NCBI RefSeq assembly: GCF_009184895.1
Contig: NZ_WESE01000004.1
Span: forward strand, 372,001-436,000
Direction of reading: 5' to 3'
DNA from: Nostocoides sp. F2B08
GTDB taxonomy: Bacteria; Actinomycetota; Actinomycetes; Actinomycetales; Dermatophilaceae
DNA length: 64,000 bases
The position numbers and the translations under genes are program-made. Positions 6,935-14,634 of this stretch are shown here, one piece after another; within the stretch, counting starts at the first letter, position 1; every line of letters begins with the position of its first letter. The notes beneath the pieces were generated by a model that saw only the letters and a list, made by a program, of their open reading frames with translations, was not told the origin of the DNA and searched no databases.

Positions 6935-9553
6935 TCAGGGTAGGCGAGCGCGGAACCGCAGGCCGTGCTGCGCCCCTATCCGGGAGCGGACCATCGACCA
7001 CGAGCGAGTGAGTGGCCCGGTCCACAGCCACCAGTACGCGACGCCGAGGGCGAGAGAGCCGGCGAACGCGAGCAGCGGCCACTCCCAGAGCAGCTCGAGC
7101 GCCTGCCAGTGGATGACGTAGACGTAGAGCGAGGCCGCGGCCAACACCTTGAGGGCCGGCACGAGAACGGCCGGCACCCGCGAGCGCGGCACCCAGAGCA
7201 GCACGAGCACGACCGCCAGGGTCAGGCCGTCGCGCTTCGGGTTGCCGGAGAACTCGCCGATCATCCACCACGCGGCCACCGAGGCCACCAGCCGCTGCGG
7301 CACGGAGCGTGCCCGGGCGAGCGCCCAGCCGAGGAGGACGAGGTGGAGGACGACGAGGGCCGAGCCGTGCATCCGCGGGACCGGCAGCCCGGGCCAGTTC
7401 GCGGTGAAGACCCAGTATGCGGTGCTCGCCAAGGCCAGCGGCCACAGGAACGGGAGGCGCCCGTCGACTCGCGCCAGCAGCCGCGACCGGGTCAGCGCCG
7501 CCACGACCAGCAAGGCGACCACGAGGGCCTCGATGAACCAGAACCGCCACGGCGGTCCCAGAGCCGCCTCGCCGAGGACCCAGTTCAGCAGGACGAGGTT
7601 GCGCGGCTCGTACCGGTCGAACAGAAGATGCATGACGACGATCACCGCGAGCGTCGGAGCCGCAATCCGCCCGACCGCGGCGAGTATGCGCCGGGAACGT
7701 TCTCGTGGTTCGTCCCCGGAGAGCTGGAACCGGGCCAGTTGGTAGCCGGCGATGACGAGCAGTGCGTTCGCCGTGCCCTGCAGGGTCACGACACCGGCGT
7801 GGGTGCCGACGATGAGCAGGATCGCCACCGCCCGCAGCCAGATGCTCGTCTCGATCGTCGGCCAGCGCAGCCACCGGTGGAGTCGGTGCGGCGGCGTCGC
7901 GGGCTCGTCGGCGGCTGTCGCGAGGTCCGATGCGGTGCGACCGGTGAGGTCCGCGAGCGCGGCCACCGTCATCAGGTGCCAGTCCTCGGGAAGTCGGCCG
8001 AGCACCTCCTCGAGCCGGACCGACGCCTCGACATAGGACAGCGAGTCGCCACCCAGCTCGACGAAGGTCGCGTCCGGGCCGACATCGACGGCGAGCACGT
8101 CGGCATAGACGGCAGCCACGGCGTCGATGCCCGAGGAGTCGATGCCAGAGGAACCTCCGGCAGCGACCGATCCCCGGAGTGCTGTCCCGTCCGCCAGCGC
8201 GAGGACGGCGGCGTAGTCCGGCTTGCCGTTGGACAGTAGGAGCGGCTCGTCGACGGCCACGACCCGCACCGCGTCACGCGGGATCCGGCACCGGCGGACG
8301 ACGGCTCGGCGGACCGACTCGAGTGCCGGAGCCGCGACCGGCCCGGGCACGGCGATGCCGATGAGCCCGTCCCGGCCCGCGACGCGCACGCCGGGGGTGT
8401 CCTGCGCCAGTCGCTGCTCGAGGGCGTCGAGGTCGACGCGGTGGCCGAGGACCTTGACGAACCGCGCCCTCCGGCCGGTGATCCGCAGCAGCCCCTCCTC
8501 GGTCAGCTCGCCGAGGTCGCCGGTGCGCAGCTCGGCCACCGACCGGCCGAGCGCGAGATCGGCGGTCTCGCGCGCATACCCGAGCATGACGTTCGGCCCG
8601 CGGAAGACGACCTCGCCGTCCTCGATGAGGATCTCGCCGCCGGGCACCGCCCGGCCGACCGTGTCCGGATGGGTGAGCGCGAGGTCCGGCGGCAGGGTGG
8701 TCATCCGCGCGGTCGCCTCGGCCTGGCCGTACATGACGACGAGGTCGAAGCCGCGCCGGCGACCGAGCTCGGCGAACCGGCGGACCCGGTCCGGGTCCAT
8801 CCGGCCGCCCGCCTGGGTGAGGACCCGCAGCCGTGCTGGTAGCTCACGCTCGGCGAACCCGCTGCGTTCGAGCAGCTCGAAGGTGTGCGGGACGCCCGGG
8901 ATGGTCGTGACGCCGGCGGCCTCGGCCGCGGCCCAGAAGCACGGGTCGACGACCGAGGCGCCGGTCAGCAGGACCGACGCACCGACGGTCAGGTGCGTCG
9001 TGAGCACCGACAGTCCGTAGCAGTAGGTGAGCGGGAGCGTCAGGGCAGCGCAGTCGTCCGGGCGGATGGCCAGGGCGGTCGAGATCTGCCGCGCGTTCGC
9101 CGCGAGGTTGTCGGTCGAGAGCCGGACCAGCTTGGGCGATCCGGTCGAGCCGCTCGTGCTGAGCAGCAGCGCAAGATCCGGGTGGAGGTCATACCCCGGC
9201 TCGGTGCGCCGCAACTCCACCCCGGCGGCGTCGAGCACGATGTCCGGGTCGTATGCGCGACGCACCTCCGCGGCCGCGTCACCGCTGGGGGTGAGCAGGA
9301 CGACGTGCCCGGCGGCCTGTGCCGCCAGCAGGGCGACGACCGTGTCGACGTCGGCGGTGCTGCCGCCGACGACCTGGACCAGGCGCCGGGGACCGGCCAG
9401 GTCCCGGGCGCGCGTCTCGACCCTGTCACGGAGCTCGGTGTAGGTCACGATGCCACCCGGCGCGTGCAGGGCGACGCGGTCGCCGAAACGGCTCAGCGCC
9501 GCCACCCAGGGCAGCCTGGTGGGGAGGGCGACGGCGGGCTCGCTCAACGACAC
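6935..9553 (-). CDS. Adenylation domain - carrier domain - acyltransferase-3 membrane fusion
   Basis: An 872-residue three-part protein. Residues about 20-460 are an AMP-forming adenylation domain: A3-type loop LLLSTSGSTGSPK near 129, YGQAEATARM, LRTGDLGEL and the C-terminal lysine region LLSNGKPDY. Residues about 475-555 are a carrier domain with FVELGGDSLS, whose Ser (about 502) would take phosphopantetheine. From about 565 to the end lie roughly ten hydrophobic segments like an acyltransferase_3 (OafA/NRPS-linked) membrane domain. It would activate an acid, hold it as a thioester and transfer it at the membrane. No other NRPS/PKS or siderophore gene is near. Start taken as GTG 9553; no ribosome site is seen and the iron box ends 13 nt upstream, so a leaderless transcript is possible. 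Confidence 0.85.
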   Translation of the reverse strand: MSLSEPAVALPTRLPWVAALSRFGDRVALHAPGGIVTYTELRDRVETRARDLAGPRRLVQVVGGSTADVDTVVALLAAQAAGHVVLLTPSGDAAAEVRRAYDPDIVLDAAGVELRRTEPGYDLHPDLALLLSTSGSTGSPKLVRLSTDNLAANARQISTALAIRPDDCAALTLPLTYCYGLSVLTTHLTVGASVLLTGASVVDPCFWAAAEAAGVTTIPGVPHTFELLERSGFAERELPARLRVLTQAGGRMDPDRVRRFAELGRRRGFDLVVMYGQAEATARMTTLPPDLALTHPDTVGRAVPGGEILIEDGEVVFRGPNVMLGYARETADLALGRSVAELRTGDLGELTEEGLLRITGRRARFVKVLGHRVDLDALEQRLAQDTPGVRVAGRDGLIGIAVPGPVAAPALESVRRAVVRRCRIPRDAVRVVAVDEPLLLSNGKPDYAAVLALADGTALRGSVAAGGSSGIDSSGIDAVAAVYADVLAVDVGPDATFVELGGDSLSYVEASVRLEEVLGRLPEDWHLMTVAALADLTGRTASDLATAADEPATPPHRLHRWLRWPTIETSIWLRAVAILLIVGTHAGVVTLQGTANALLVIAGYQLARFQLSGDEPRERSRRILAAVGRIAAPTLAVIVVMHLLFDRYEPRNLVLLNWVLGEAALGPPWRFWFIEALVVALLVVAALTRSRLLARVDGRLPFLWPLALASTAYWVFTANWPGLPVPRMHGSALVVLHLVLLGWALARARSVPQRLVASVAAWWMIGEFSGNPKRDGLTLAVVLVLLWVPRSRVPAVLVPALKVLAAASLYVYVIHWQALELLWEWPLLAFAGSLALGVAYWWLWTGPLTRSWSMVRSRIGAQHGLRFRARLP

Positions 9554-9566
9554 GCGGGACAGTAAA

Positions 9567-9585
9567 TAAGGTTTGCCTTACCTAA
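9567..9585 (-). promoter_or_regulatory. DtxR/IdeR-type iron box upstream of the adenylation fusion
   Basis: Read on the minus strand, TTAGGTAAGGCAAACCTTA matches the classical 19-nt DtxR/IdeR consensus TTAGGTTAGGCTAACCTAA at 16 of 19 positions and keeps its dyad symmetry. It ends 13 nt before the GTG of the fusion gene and would overlap the promoter. It predicts repression with iron and induction on iron starvation. Confidence 0.75.
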
Positions 9586-9726
9586 CGCAAGCCTCCGGTG
9601 AGCTGCCGGGGTCCTCGTGGTGGGCCGTCTCAACCGTTGCTGATCGGCGGGACCCGTCGCCGCGCCTGTCGAGCGCGCCTGTCGAGCGCGCCTCCCCAGA
9701 GCGACGGCGACGACTACGCTCGAGAT

Positions 9727-10299
9727 ATGCCGCTCGACCCGGGCAGCCGTCTCGACTCGGTCCCGTCACCCTCACTGCGGTCGGTGACCGTTGCCGCGGG
9801 TGCGGCGTTCGTCGCGATGACCGTGCCCATGCAGCTGTGGGAGCGGAGGATGCGCGCGACCGGTGGGCCGGGCATCGTCCGGCTGCAGTTCGCGGGCGAG
9901 CCGTCCACCGCATACTCGCTCCTGGACAGATGGGGGCCCGCGGGGCGGAGGGCTGCCCGGCAGCAGACCTGGGCCGACTTCGCGTACCTGAAGACCTACG
10001 CCTACGCGGGGGTATGCGGTGCCGAGCTGCTCCGTCGCCGCACCTCTCCCGGGACCCGCTGGGACCGGTCCGGTCGAGTGGTGCGCTGGCTGCCGGTGAT
10101 CGCGGCGACCTTCGACGCGGCCGAGAACGTCCTTCTGCTGCGGACGCTGGCCGCGTCGGAGCGCGGTGAGCCGTTGGACGCGGCTGCTTTGCGGGTCACC
10201 CGGGCGGCTGCCGGGACGAAGTTCACCCTGCTCCTCGGGAGCATCTGCTGGGCCGTGGGGGCGGCCACGATCGGCACCCGGTCGAACCGGGGCCGATGA
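9727..10299 (+). CDS. Hypothetical membrane protein
   Basis: A 190-residue protein with about four hydrophobic segments: SVTVAAGAAFVAMTVPM, the TYAYAGVCGAELL region, LPVIAATFDAAENVLLL and TLLLGSICWAVGAATIG. I do not recognise a named family. Start ATG 9727, with the long Asp-rich upstream reading discarded. Its stop overlaps the start of the nuclease gene (ATGA), so both are translated from one message. A GTATGCGG motif copy falls in it near 10012, read as Val-Cys-Gly. Confidence 0.7.
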   Translation: MPLDPGSRLDSVPSPSLRSVTVAAGAAFVAMTVPMQLWERRMRATGGPGIVRLQFAGEPSTAYSLLDRWGPAGRRAARQQTWADFAYLKTYAYAGVCGAELLRRRTSPGTRWDRSGRVVRWLPVIAATFDAAENVLLLRTLAASERGEPLDAAALRVTRAAAGTKFTLLLGSICWAVGAATIGTRSNRGR

Positions 10300-11174
10300 C
10301 GCGGATCTCGCCCGGCCGCCTCGTCGGCCTCGTCGTCGCGGTGCTGCTCGGTGTGCTGGTGTACCGCGCGCTCGGCGTGGGTCAGGCCGAGCCCTCTCCG
10401 GTGCCCCCAACGGAGGTGACGGCGGAGGTCGCGTCCACCGCGACACCGGCGCCCGTCGAGTCGGGTGCGGCCGGAGCGGACGCCACAGCCGGCCCGACGG
10501 CGGAGGCGACGACCGGGAGCGGGACACCGCCTGTCGAGCCGGCCGACCCACAGGCCGGGGGAATCGTCGTCCCGGTGGTCGGTGTCGTCGACGGCGACAC
10601 CCTGCGGGTCCGGGTGGACGGTGTCACCGAGCGGCTTCGGGTCATCGGGCTCGACGCCCCCGAGCTCTCCGGCGGCGAGTGCCTCGCGCAGGAGGCCGCG
10701 AGCAGGATGCAGAGCCTCGTGCAGAGTCGCGACGTCCGCATCGTCGCCGACCCGAGTCAGGACGACCGCGACGTCTACGACCGGCTGCTGCGCCACGTGT
10801 GGACCCTCGACGGCCGCAGCGTCGCACGCGAGCTGATCGCCGAGGGCCTGGCGCGGGAGTACACCTATGCCGCGCCCTACGACGGCGTCGCCGAGCACCG
10901 GGCCGCGGAGACCGAGGCGATCGAGGCCGGCCGTGGCATCTGGGGTCCGGCGTGCTCATCCCCTGCCCAGGCGCCGGTGGCACCTGTGGCACCGGTGGTG
11001 CCCCAGGGGCAGTGCGACATCAAGGGGAACATCAACCGCGAGGGCGAGCGGATCTATCACGTGCCCGGACAGCGCTACTACGACGACACCGTGATCAGCG
11101 AGGAACGCGGTGAACGCTGGTTCTGCACAGAAGACGAGGCGCGCGAGGCCGGTTGGCGCAAGGCGAAGGTCTAG
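10296..11174 (+). CDS. Secreted/anchored thermonuclease-like (SNase) protein
   Basis: A 292-residue protein. The N-terminal hydrophobic segment LVGLVVAVLLGVLVYRAL is an anchor or signal, followed by a Pro/Thr/Ala-rich linker to about residue 85. The SNase domain follows: VVDGDTLRVRVDG, RVIGLDAPEL (the family Asp/Arg site), YDRLLRHVW and LIAEGLAREYTYA. The tail, CDIKGNINREGERIYHVPGQ with RWFCTEDEAREAGWRKAK, is a small Cys-containing module seen at the end of many bacterial SNases. It degrades nucleic acid outside the membrane, by family. The start overlaps the preceding stop. Confidence 0.88.
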   Translation: MTRISPGRLVGLVVAVLLGVLVYRALGVGQAEPSPVPPTEVTAEVASTATPAPVESGAAGADATAGPTAEATTGSGTPPVEPADPQAGGIVVPVVGVVDGDTLRVRVDGVTERLRVIGLDAPELSGGECLAQEAASRMQSLVQSRDVRIVADPSQDDRDVYDRLLRHVWTLDGRSVARELIAEGLAREYTYAAPYDGVAEHRAAETEAIEAGRGIWGPACSSPAQAPVAPVAPVVPQGQCDIKGNINREGERIYHVPGQRYYDDTVISEERGERWFCTEDEAREAGWRKAKV

Positions 11175-11188
11175 GACACCGGATCGAT

Positions 11189-11206
11189 GGCCTCCTCCGT
11201 GAGGCC
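11189..11206. terminator. Short hairpin between convergent genes
   Basis: GGCCTC-ctccgt-GAGGCC, a perfect 6-bp stem 14 nt after the nuclease stop and 14 nt before the stop of the convergent gene. A modest bidirectional terminator candidate. Confidence 0.4.
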
Positions 11207-11219
11207 GGCCCGCTACCCG

Positions 11220-11579
11220 TCAGGACGCCGTGAGGACGACCATCGGCGACCGCTCCACCCAGTCGTCGATGGAGTACGGCTGCTCGGCGTACCAGGGCTG
11301 TAGGCGCCACGCCTCCTCGGCGATCCGGCGTCGTGCAACCGGATCGGTCACCTCCTCCGCCGTCACCGCGTGGTCAGCCGACGGCTCGCGCAGGTGGAGG
11401 ACCGCCCTCGGGTGGTGGCGCAGGTTGGCCAGCCAGTGCCTGGCTCCAGGCGTCCCGGTCAGGACGAGCCGGTCATCGATGACGACGTACCAGATCTCGA
11501 CCCGATGGGTCCGGCCGCTCCGGCGACCCACGGTGCTGACGTCGCACGTGCCCGTCGGTGGGATCGCGTCGACGTCCAT
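11220..11579 (-). CDS. Deazaflavin-dependent nitroreductase-fold protein
   Basis: About 119 residues with the split-barrel pattern of the DDN/F420-dependent oxidoreductase family: VSTVGRRSGRTHRVEIWYV (cofactor-binding strand-turn), DRLVLTGTPGARHWLANLRHHPRAVLHL and a C-terminal VERSPMVVLTA strand. This is the actinobacterial group that uses F420 or a flavin to reduce quinones or nitro compounds. I take ATG 11579 as start, which fits family length. A GTG at 11627 would overlap the stop of the ABC permease gene and could be the real start of a coupled frame. Substrate unknown. Confidence 0.75.
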   Translation of the reverse strand: MDVDAIPPTGTCDVSTVGRRSGRTHRVEIWYVVIDDRLVLTGTPGARHWLANLRHHPRAVLHLREPSADHAVTAEEVTDPVARRRIAEEAWRLQPWYAEQPYSIDDWVERSPMVVLTAS

Positions 11580-11623
11580 CCCCCGCAGGCTAGGCCACGC
11601 AGCTCCCGCAACGGACCTCTCGA

Positions 11624-12415
11624 TCACACCCCGAGGTCCCGCCGCGGGAAGGTCACCAGGCCGGCGACGAACGCCGCCGTCGCCAGGACGACGAGCAGCC
11701 CGAGGCCGCCCCAGTCGAACCCGTCAGCGAGCGGGGTGTTGCCGTAGGCCCAGTTGAACGGCGAGAACCGCTCGATCCCCTCGAGGACGGTCGGCCCGAG
11801 GTTGTGGGCGAAGTACCCGAGGACGGCGACGACGATGGTGACCCCTAGCGCGATCGCGGGGCGTCCGGTCGCGGCCCCGACGGCCAGGGCGATGAGCGCG
11901 TGGACGAGGCCGAGGAGCGTCAACGCGCTGACACCCGCCAGGATGTTGCCGACCGGCAGGTCGAGACCGGCCGGGCCGTTGATGAGCGCGACGACCGCAC
12001 CGACGACCAGGCCGAGGGCGACGACGAACGCGGTGACCCCGAGGGCCCTCCCGACGTAGACCTCGCGGCGGTCGACCGCGGCGGTCACCTCGGTCTCGAG
12101 TGAGCCGGTCTGCTCGTCGCCGGCGATGGCCCGCGTGCCACGGGTCATCCCGGCGATGAGGATGAGGATGAGACCGAGCAGGTTGAAGATCGTGCCCTGG
12201 GCGTAGCCGGCGGGGCTGGCGATGTCGTCGAAGCCGAACGCCGACATCATCTCGGGCGGGAAGGCCTCCATGTACTGGTCGAGCAGCTCCCGGTCCAGCG
12301 CGACGGTCGTGTAGAAGGAGAGGTACATCGTGCTGACCGCGGCGAGCCCGATCGACCAGCCGAGCAGCCCTGCGCGGTGGGTGCGCAGCCACCGCGACGT
12401 GATGCGGGCGATCAT
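11624..12415 (-). CDS. ABC-2 type exporter permease
   Basis: A 263-residue integral membrane protein with six hydrophobic segments, the typical ABC-2 permease size. The conserved cytoplasmic stretch AGDEQTGSLETEVTAAVDRREVYVGRA after the second helix is the ATPase coupling region seen in these permeases. Its start overlaps the stop of the ATPase gene by 4 nt, and the TetR gene overlaps the ATPase gene likewise, so the three genes form one operon. By architecture (ATPase plus one permease plus TetR) it is a drug/lipid efflux pump. Confidence 0.88.
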   Translation of the reverse strand: MIARITSRWLRTHRAGLLGWSIGLAAVSTMYLSFYTTVALDRELLDQYMEAFPPEMMSAFGFDDIASPAGYAQGTIFNLLGLILILIAGMTRGTRAIAGDEQTGSLETEVTAAVDRREVYVGRALGVTAFVVALGLVVGAVVALINGPAGLDLPVGNILAGVSALTLLGLVHALIALAVGAATGRPAIALGVTIVVAVLGYFAHNLGPTVLEGIERFSPFNWAYGNTPLADGFDWGGLGLLVVLATAAFVAGLVTFPRRDLGV

Positions 12416-13344
12416 GACAGGCTCCCTTCGAGAGTGTCGGCGGCTTCCGGTCGGCTCTCAGTTCCGCGGTACAGCTGGAGGACGGCGTCCTCGAGGTCGG
12501 GCGGTTCGGCGCGCAGATGCGAGACGGTATGCGCGGCAAGGGTCTTCAGCAGAGCATCCGGCGATCCGGTGTGGTCCAGGACGACGGACCCGTCGACCTG
12601 GCGCACCTTGTTGACACCCGGCACTCGGGCCAGCGCGTCGAGGTCGACCACGTCCTCGAACCGGACGGTGAACTGGGAGCCGATGCTGCCGCGCAGCTCC
12701 TCGAGCGGCGCCTCGGCGATCATCTGCCCCTCGCGGATGACGCCGACGCGCTCGGCGACCTGCTCGAGCTCGGACATGACGTGCGAGGAGAGGAACACGG
12801 TCTGCCCGCGACCCACCGCCTCGCGCACCATGGCGTGGAACTCCTGCTGGACGAGCGGGTCCAGGCCGCCGGTCGGCTCGTCGAGGATGAGCAGCTCCGG
12901 CTGGTGGGCGAACGCACGCGCGAGACCGACCTTCTGCTTGTTTCCGCGGCTCAGGTCGCCGATCCGTCGCGACGGGTCGAGCCCGAGGCGCTCGGCGTAG
13001 GGCTTCCAGGCACCTGGCCGGGCGCGGTGGATCCGAGCCTGATGGTCCAACCACGAGCTGACGTCGCTGCGCTCCTCCATGGCCAGCTCGCCCGGCAGAT
13101 AGCCGATGCGGGCGCGCAGGTCGGCCCCTCCGGCGCGGGGGTCGGTGCCCAGCACCCGGGCCGTGCCGCCGGACGGGCGGAGCACGTCGAGGAGGATGCG
13201 CATCGTCGTCGTCTTGCCGGCGCCGTTGGGGCCGATGAAGCCGTAGACCTCGCCGGCACGCACCTGCAGGCTCACGCCGCGCAGCGCCTCCTGCCGGCCG
13301 TAGCTCTTGCGCAGGTCCTCGAGCACGATGGGGTTCTCGGTCAT
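12412..13344 (-). CDS. ABC transporter ATP-binding protein
   Basis: A 310-residue ATPase of the DrrA/CcmA type. Walker A GPNGAGKT is near residue 39, the ABC signature LSRGNKQKVGLARAF is near 135 with an unusual SRGNK form, Walker B LLILDEPTGGLDP follows and the switch is SSHVM. The C-terminal 90 residues form the extension domain common in drug-export ATPases. It works with the permease whose start overlaps its stop. Expression is probably set by the TetR gene, which overlaps its start. Confidence 0.93.
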   Translation of the reverse strand: MTENPIVLEDLRKSYGRQEALRGVSLQVRAGEVYGFIGPNGAGKTTTMRILLDVLRPSGGTARVLGTDPRAGGADLRARIGYLPGELAMEERSDVSSWLDHQARIHRARPGAWKPYAERLGLDPSRRIGDLSRGNKQKVGLARAFAHQPELLILDEPTGGLDPLVQQEFHAMVREAVGRGQTVFLSSHVMSELEQVAERVGVIREGQMIAEAPLEELRGSIGSQFTVRFEDVVDLDALARVPGVNKVRQVDGSVVLDHTGSPDALLKTLAAHTVSHLRAEPPDLEDAVLQLYRGTESRPEAADTLEGSLS

Positions 13345-13991
13345 CTCACTGTTCCTTCTCTGCTCTTCGTGTCAGCAGGTGGCGCGCCCTGGACCGAGAC
13401 CTCGGTCGTGAACAGGCCGTCGGTGAAGATCGCCATGGCCAGGCGTTGGTATGCGGTGGCCGCGGGGTCGGCCATGATGTCGTCGCCGCCGAGGTAGCCG
13501 GCGAGCAGCCCCTGGGTGCCGAGCACGCCGAACCCGAAGGAGGCGAGCAGCGCCCCGGCCTGATCGACGTCGACGTCGTCACGGACCCGACCCACTGCCT
13601 GCAGCTCGCGCAGCACCCGCGCCGACTCGGCCTGCCACCGCTCGAACCAGTGCCGGCTCGTCTCACCCCCGTCGGTGACCGCCCGAACCACGTAGGCGAG
13701 GGCGTCGTCGATCTCGGGGTGCCGGTCTCGGTAGTGCGCGATCGAGGGCATCGAGCCACTGAGCAGCATGCGGCCCTTGTCGTCGGTGTAGCCGAGCACG
13801 CGGGCGTCGCACGCCTCGCGCAGGCCCTCCTTGGAGCCGTAGTGGTGCAGCACGAGCGCGGGCGAGACCCCGGCCAGCTGGGCGATCGCACGGATCGACC
13901 CGGCGGCGTAGCCGTGCTCGGCGAAGACGGCCAGGCCGGCGCGCAGGATCCGCTCCGGAGTGGAGATGCCCGGCTGGTCGACTGAACGCAC
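13341..13991 (-). CDS. TetR family regulator of the ABC exporter
   Basis: A 216-residue protein. The N-terminal helix-turn-helix (STPERILRAGLAVFAEHGYAAGSIRAI.. AGVSPALVLHHYGSKEGL) is typical TetR, followed by a helical ligand domain. First gene of the operon; its stop overlaps the ATPase start. The GTG start at 13991 sits inside an operator half-site and has no ribosome site. A TACACT -10 element lies 7 nt upstream between two operators, which suggests a leaderless, autorepressed transcript. Probably a repressor released by the exported drug. Confidence 0.88.
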   Translation of the reverse strand: MRSVDQPGISTPERILRAGLAVFAEHGYAAGSIRAIAQLAGVSPALVLHHYGSKEGLREACDARVLGYTDDKGRMLLSGSMPSIAHYRDRHPEIDDALAYVVRAVTDGGETSRHWFERWQAESARVLRELQAVGRVRDDVDVDQAGALLASFGFGVLGTQGLLAGYLGGDDIMADPAATAYQRLAMAIFTDGLFTTEVSVQGAPPADTKSREGTVR

Positions 13992-14020
13992 GTTCAGCAG
14001 TGTACTGAACGATCGTTCAG
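13982..14020 (-). promoter_or_regulatory. Two TetR operators flanking a -10 element
   Basis: CTGAACGATCGTTCAG (14005-14020) is a perfect 16-nt palindrome. CTGAACGCACGTTCAG (13982-13997) is a second copy differing only in the centre. Their centres are 23 bp apart, about two helical turns, suggesting cooperative dimers. On the minus strand TACACT lies between them, and transcription would start at or next to the GTG of the TetR gene. Confidence 0.8.
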
Positions 14021-14067
14021 AGCGCCATCCCCTTTCGCTGTGGGGTGGGCCATAGCGGCTTACGCGG

Positions 14068-14568
14068 CTACCAGCCGAGGGTGCCGGGAGCTCCCTTGAA
14101 GGGTCCGGTGACCTTCGAGGTGATCCAGCCGCCGTAGAAGCCGCCCTCCTGCGGAACGACCTCCTCGCCGTCGACCGTGCACCGGTCCATCAGCCCCGGC
14201 ATGACCGCGACGTGGCCCAGGAGCACCGCATACCGACCGCGTGCGTCCGGGTAGTGCCACGCCGCCCGCTCCGCCGTCCGGCCGCCCGCGACCACGTCGA
14301 AGTAGCTCGCCACGCCCTTGAACTCGCAGAACGTCGTGCCGCGCACGGGCACGAGCGCGCCGTCCTCGAAAGCGGACTGCGGCAGGTAGTACGTCGGCGG
14401 GTGGCTCGTCTCGAGCACCTGCACCGCCTCGTCGCACGCGGCGATGTGCTCACCGCCGAACCAGATCTCGACACGCTCGTGCACCGTCCGCACAGCAGGG
14501 GGCCGCGGGTAGTCCCACACCGACTCGACACCTGGAGTCGCCTGATCGCCGATGGGCTCGTCGTCCAT
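14068..14568 (-). CDS. DUF427 domain protein
   Basis: A 166-residue member of DUF427, a small beta-rich family common in actinobacteria. Seen: SVWDYPRPPAVRTVHERVEIWFGG, LETSHPPTYYLPQSAF (the most conserved stretch of the family), TFCEFKGVASYFDVV and WHYPDA. The family has no firm biochemical role. Start ATG 14568. Stand-alone, between the TetR operators and the metallopeptidase gene. Confidence 0.88.
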   Translation of the reverse strand: MDDEPIGDQATPGVESVWDYPRPPAVRTVHERVEIWFGGEHIAACDEAVQVLETSHPPTYYLPQSAFEDGALVPVRGTTFCEFKGVASYFDVVAGGRTAERAAWHYPDARGRYAVLLGHVAVMPGLMDRCTVDGEEVVPQEGGFYGGWITSKVTGPFKGAPGTLGW

Positions 14569-14634
14569 GCCTGCACGGTATGCGCGTGCGCGCCTACCGA
14601 GCGGATCCGTCCGCGTGCAGCCGGTTGCCCGTCG

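Noticed and set aside
9661-9693. Two copies of a 13-bp direct repeat CGCGCCTGTCGAG
   Set aside because: Only two and a half copies in a low-complexity GC stretch; no convincing role.
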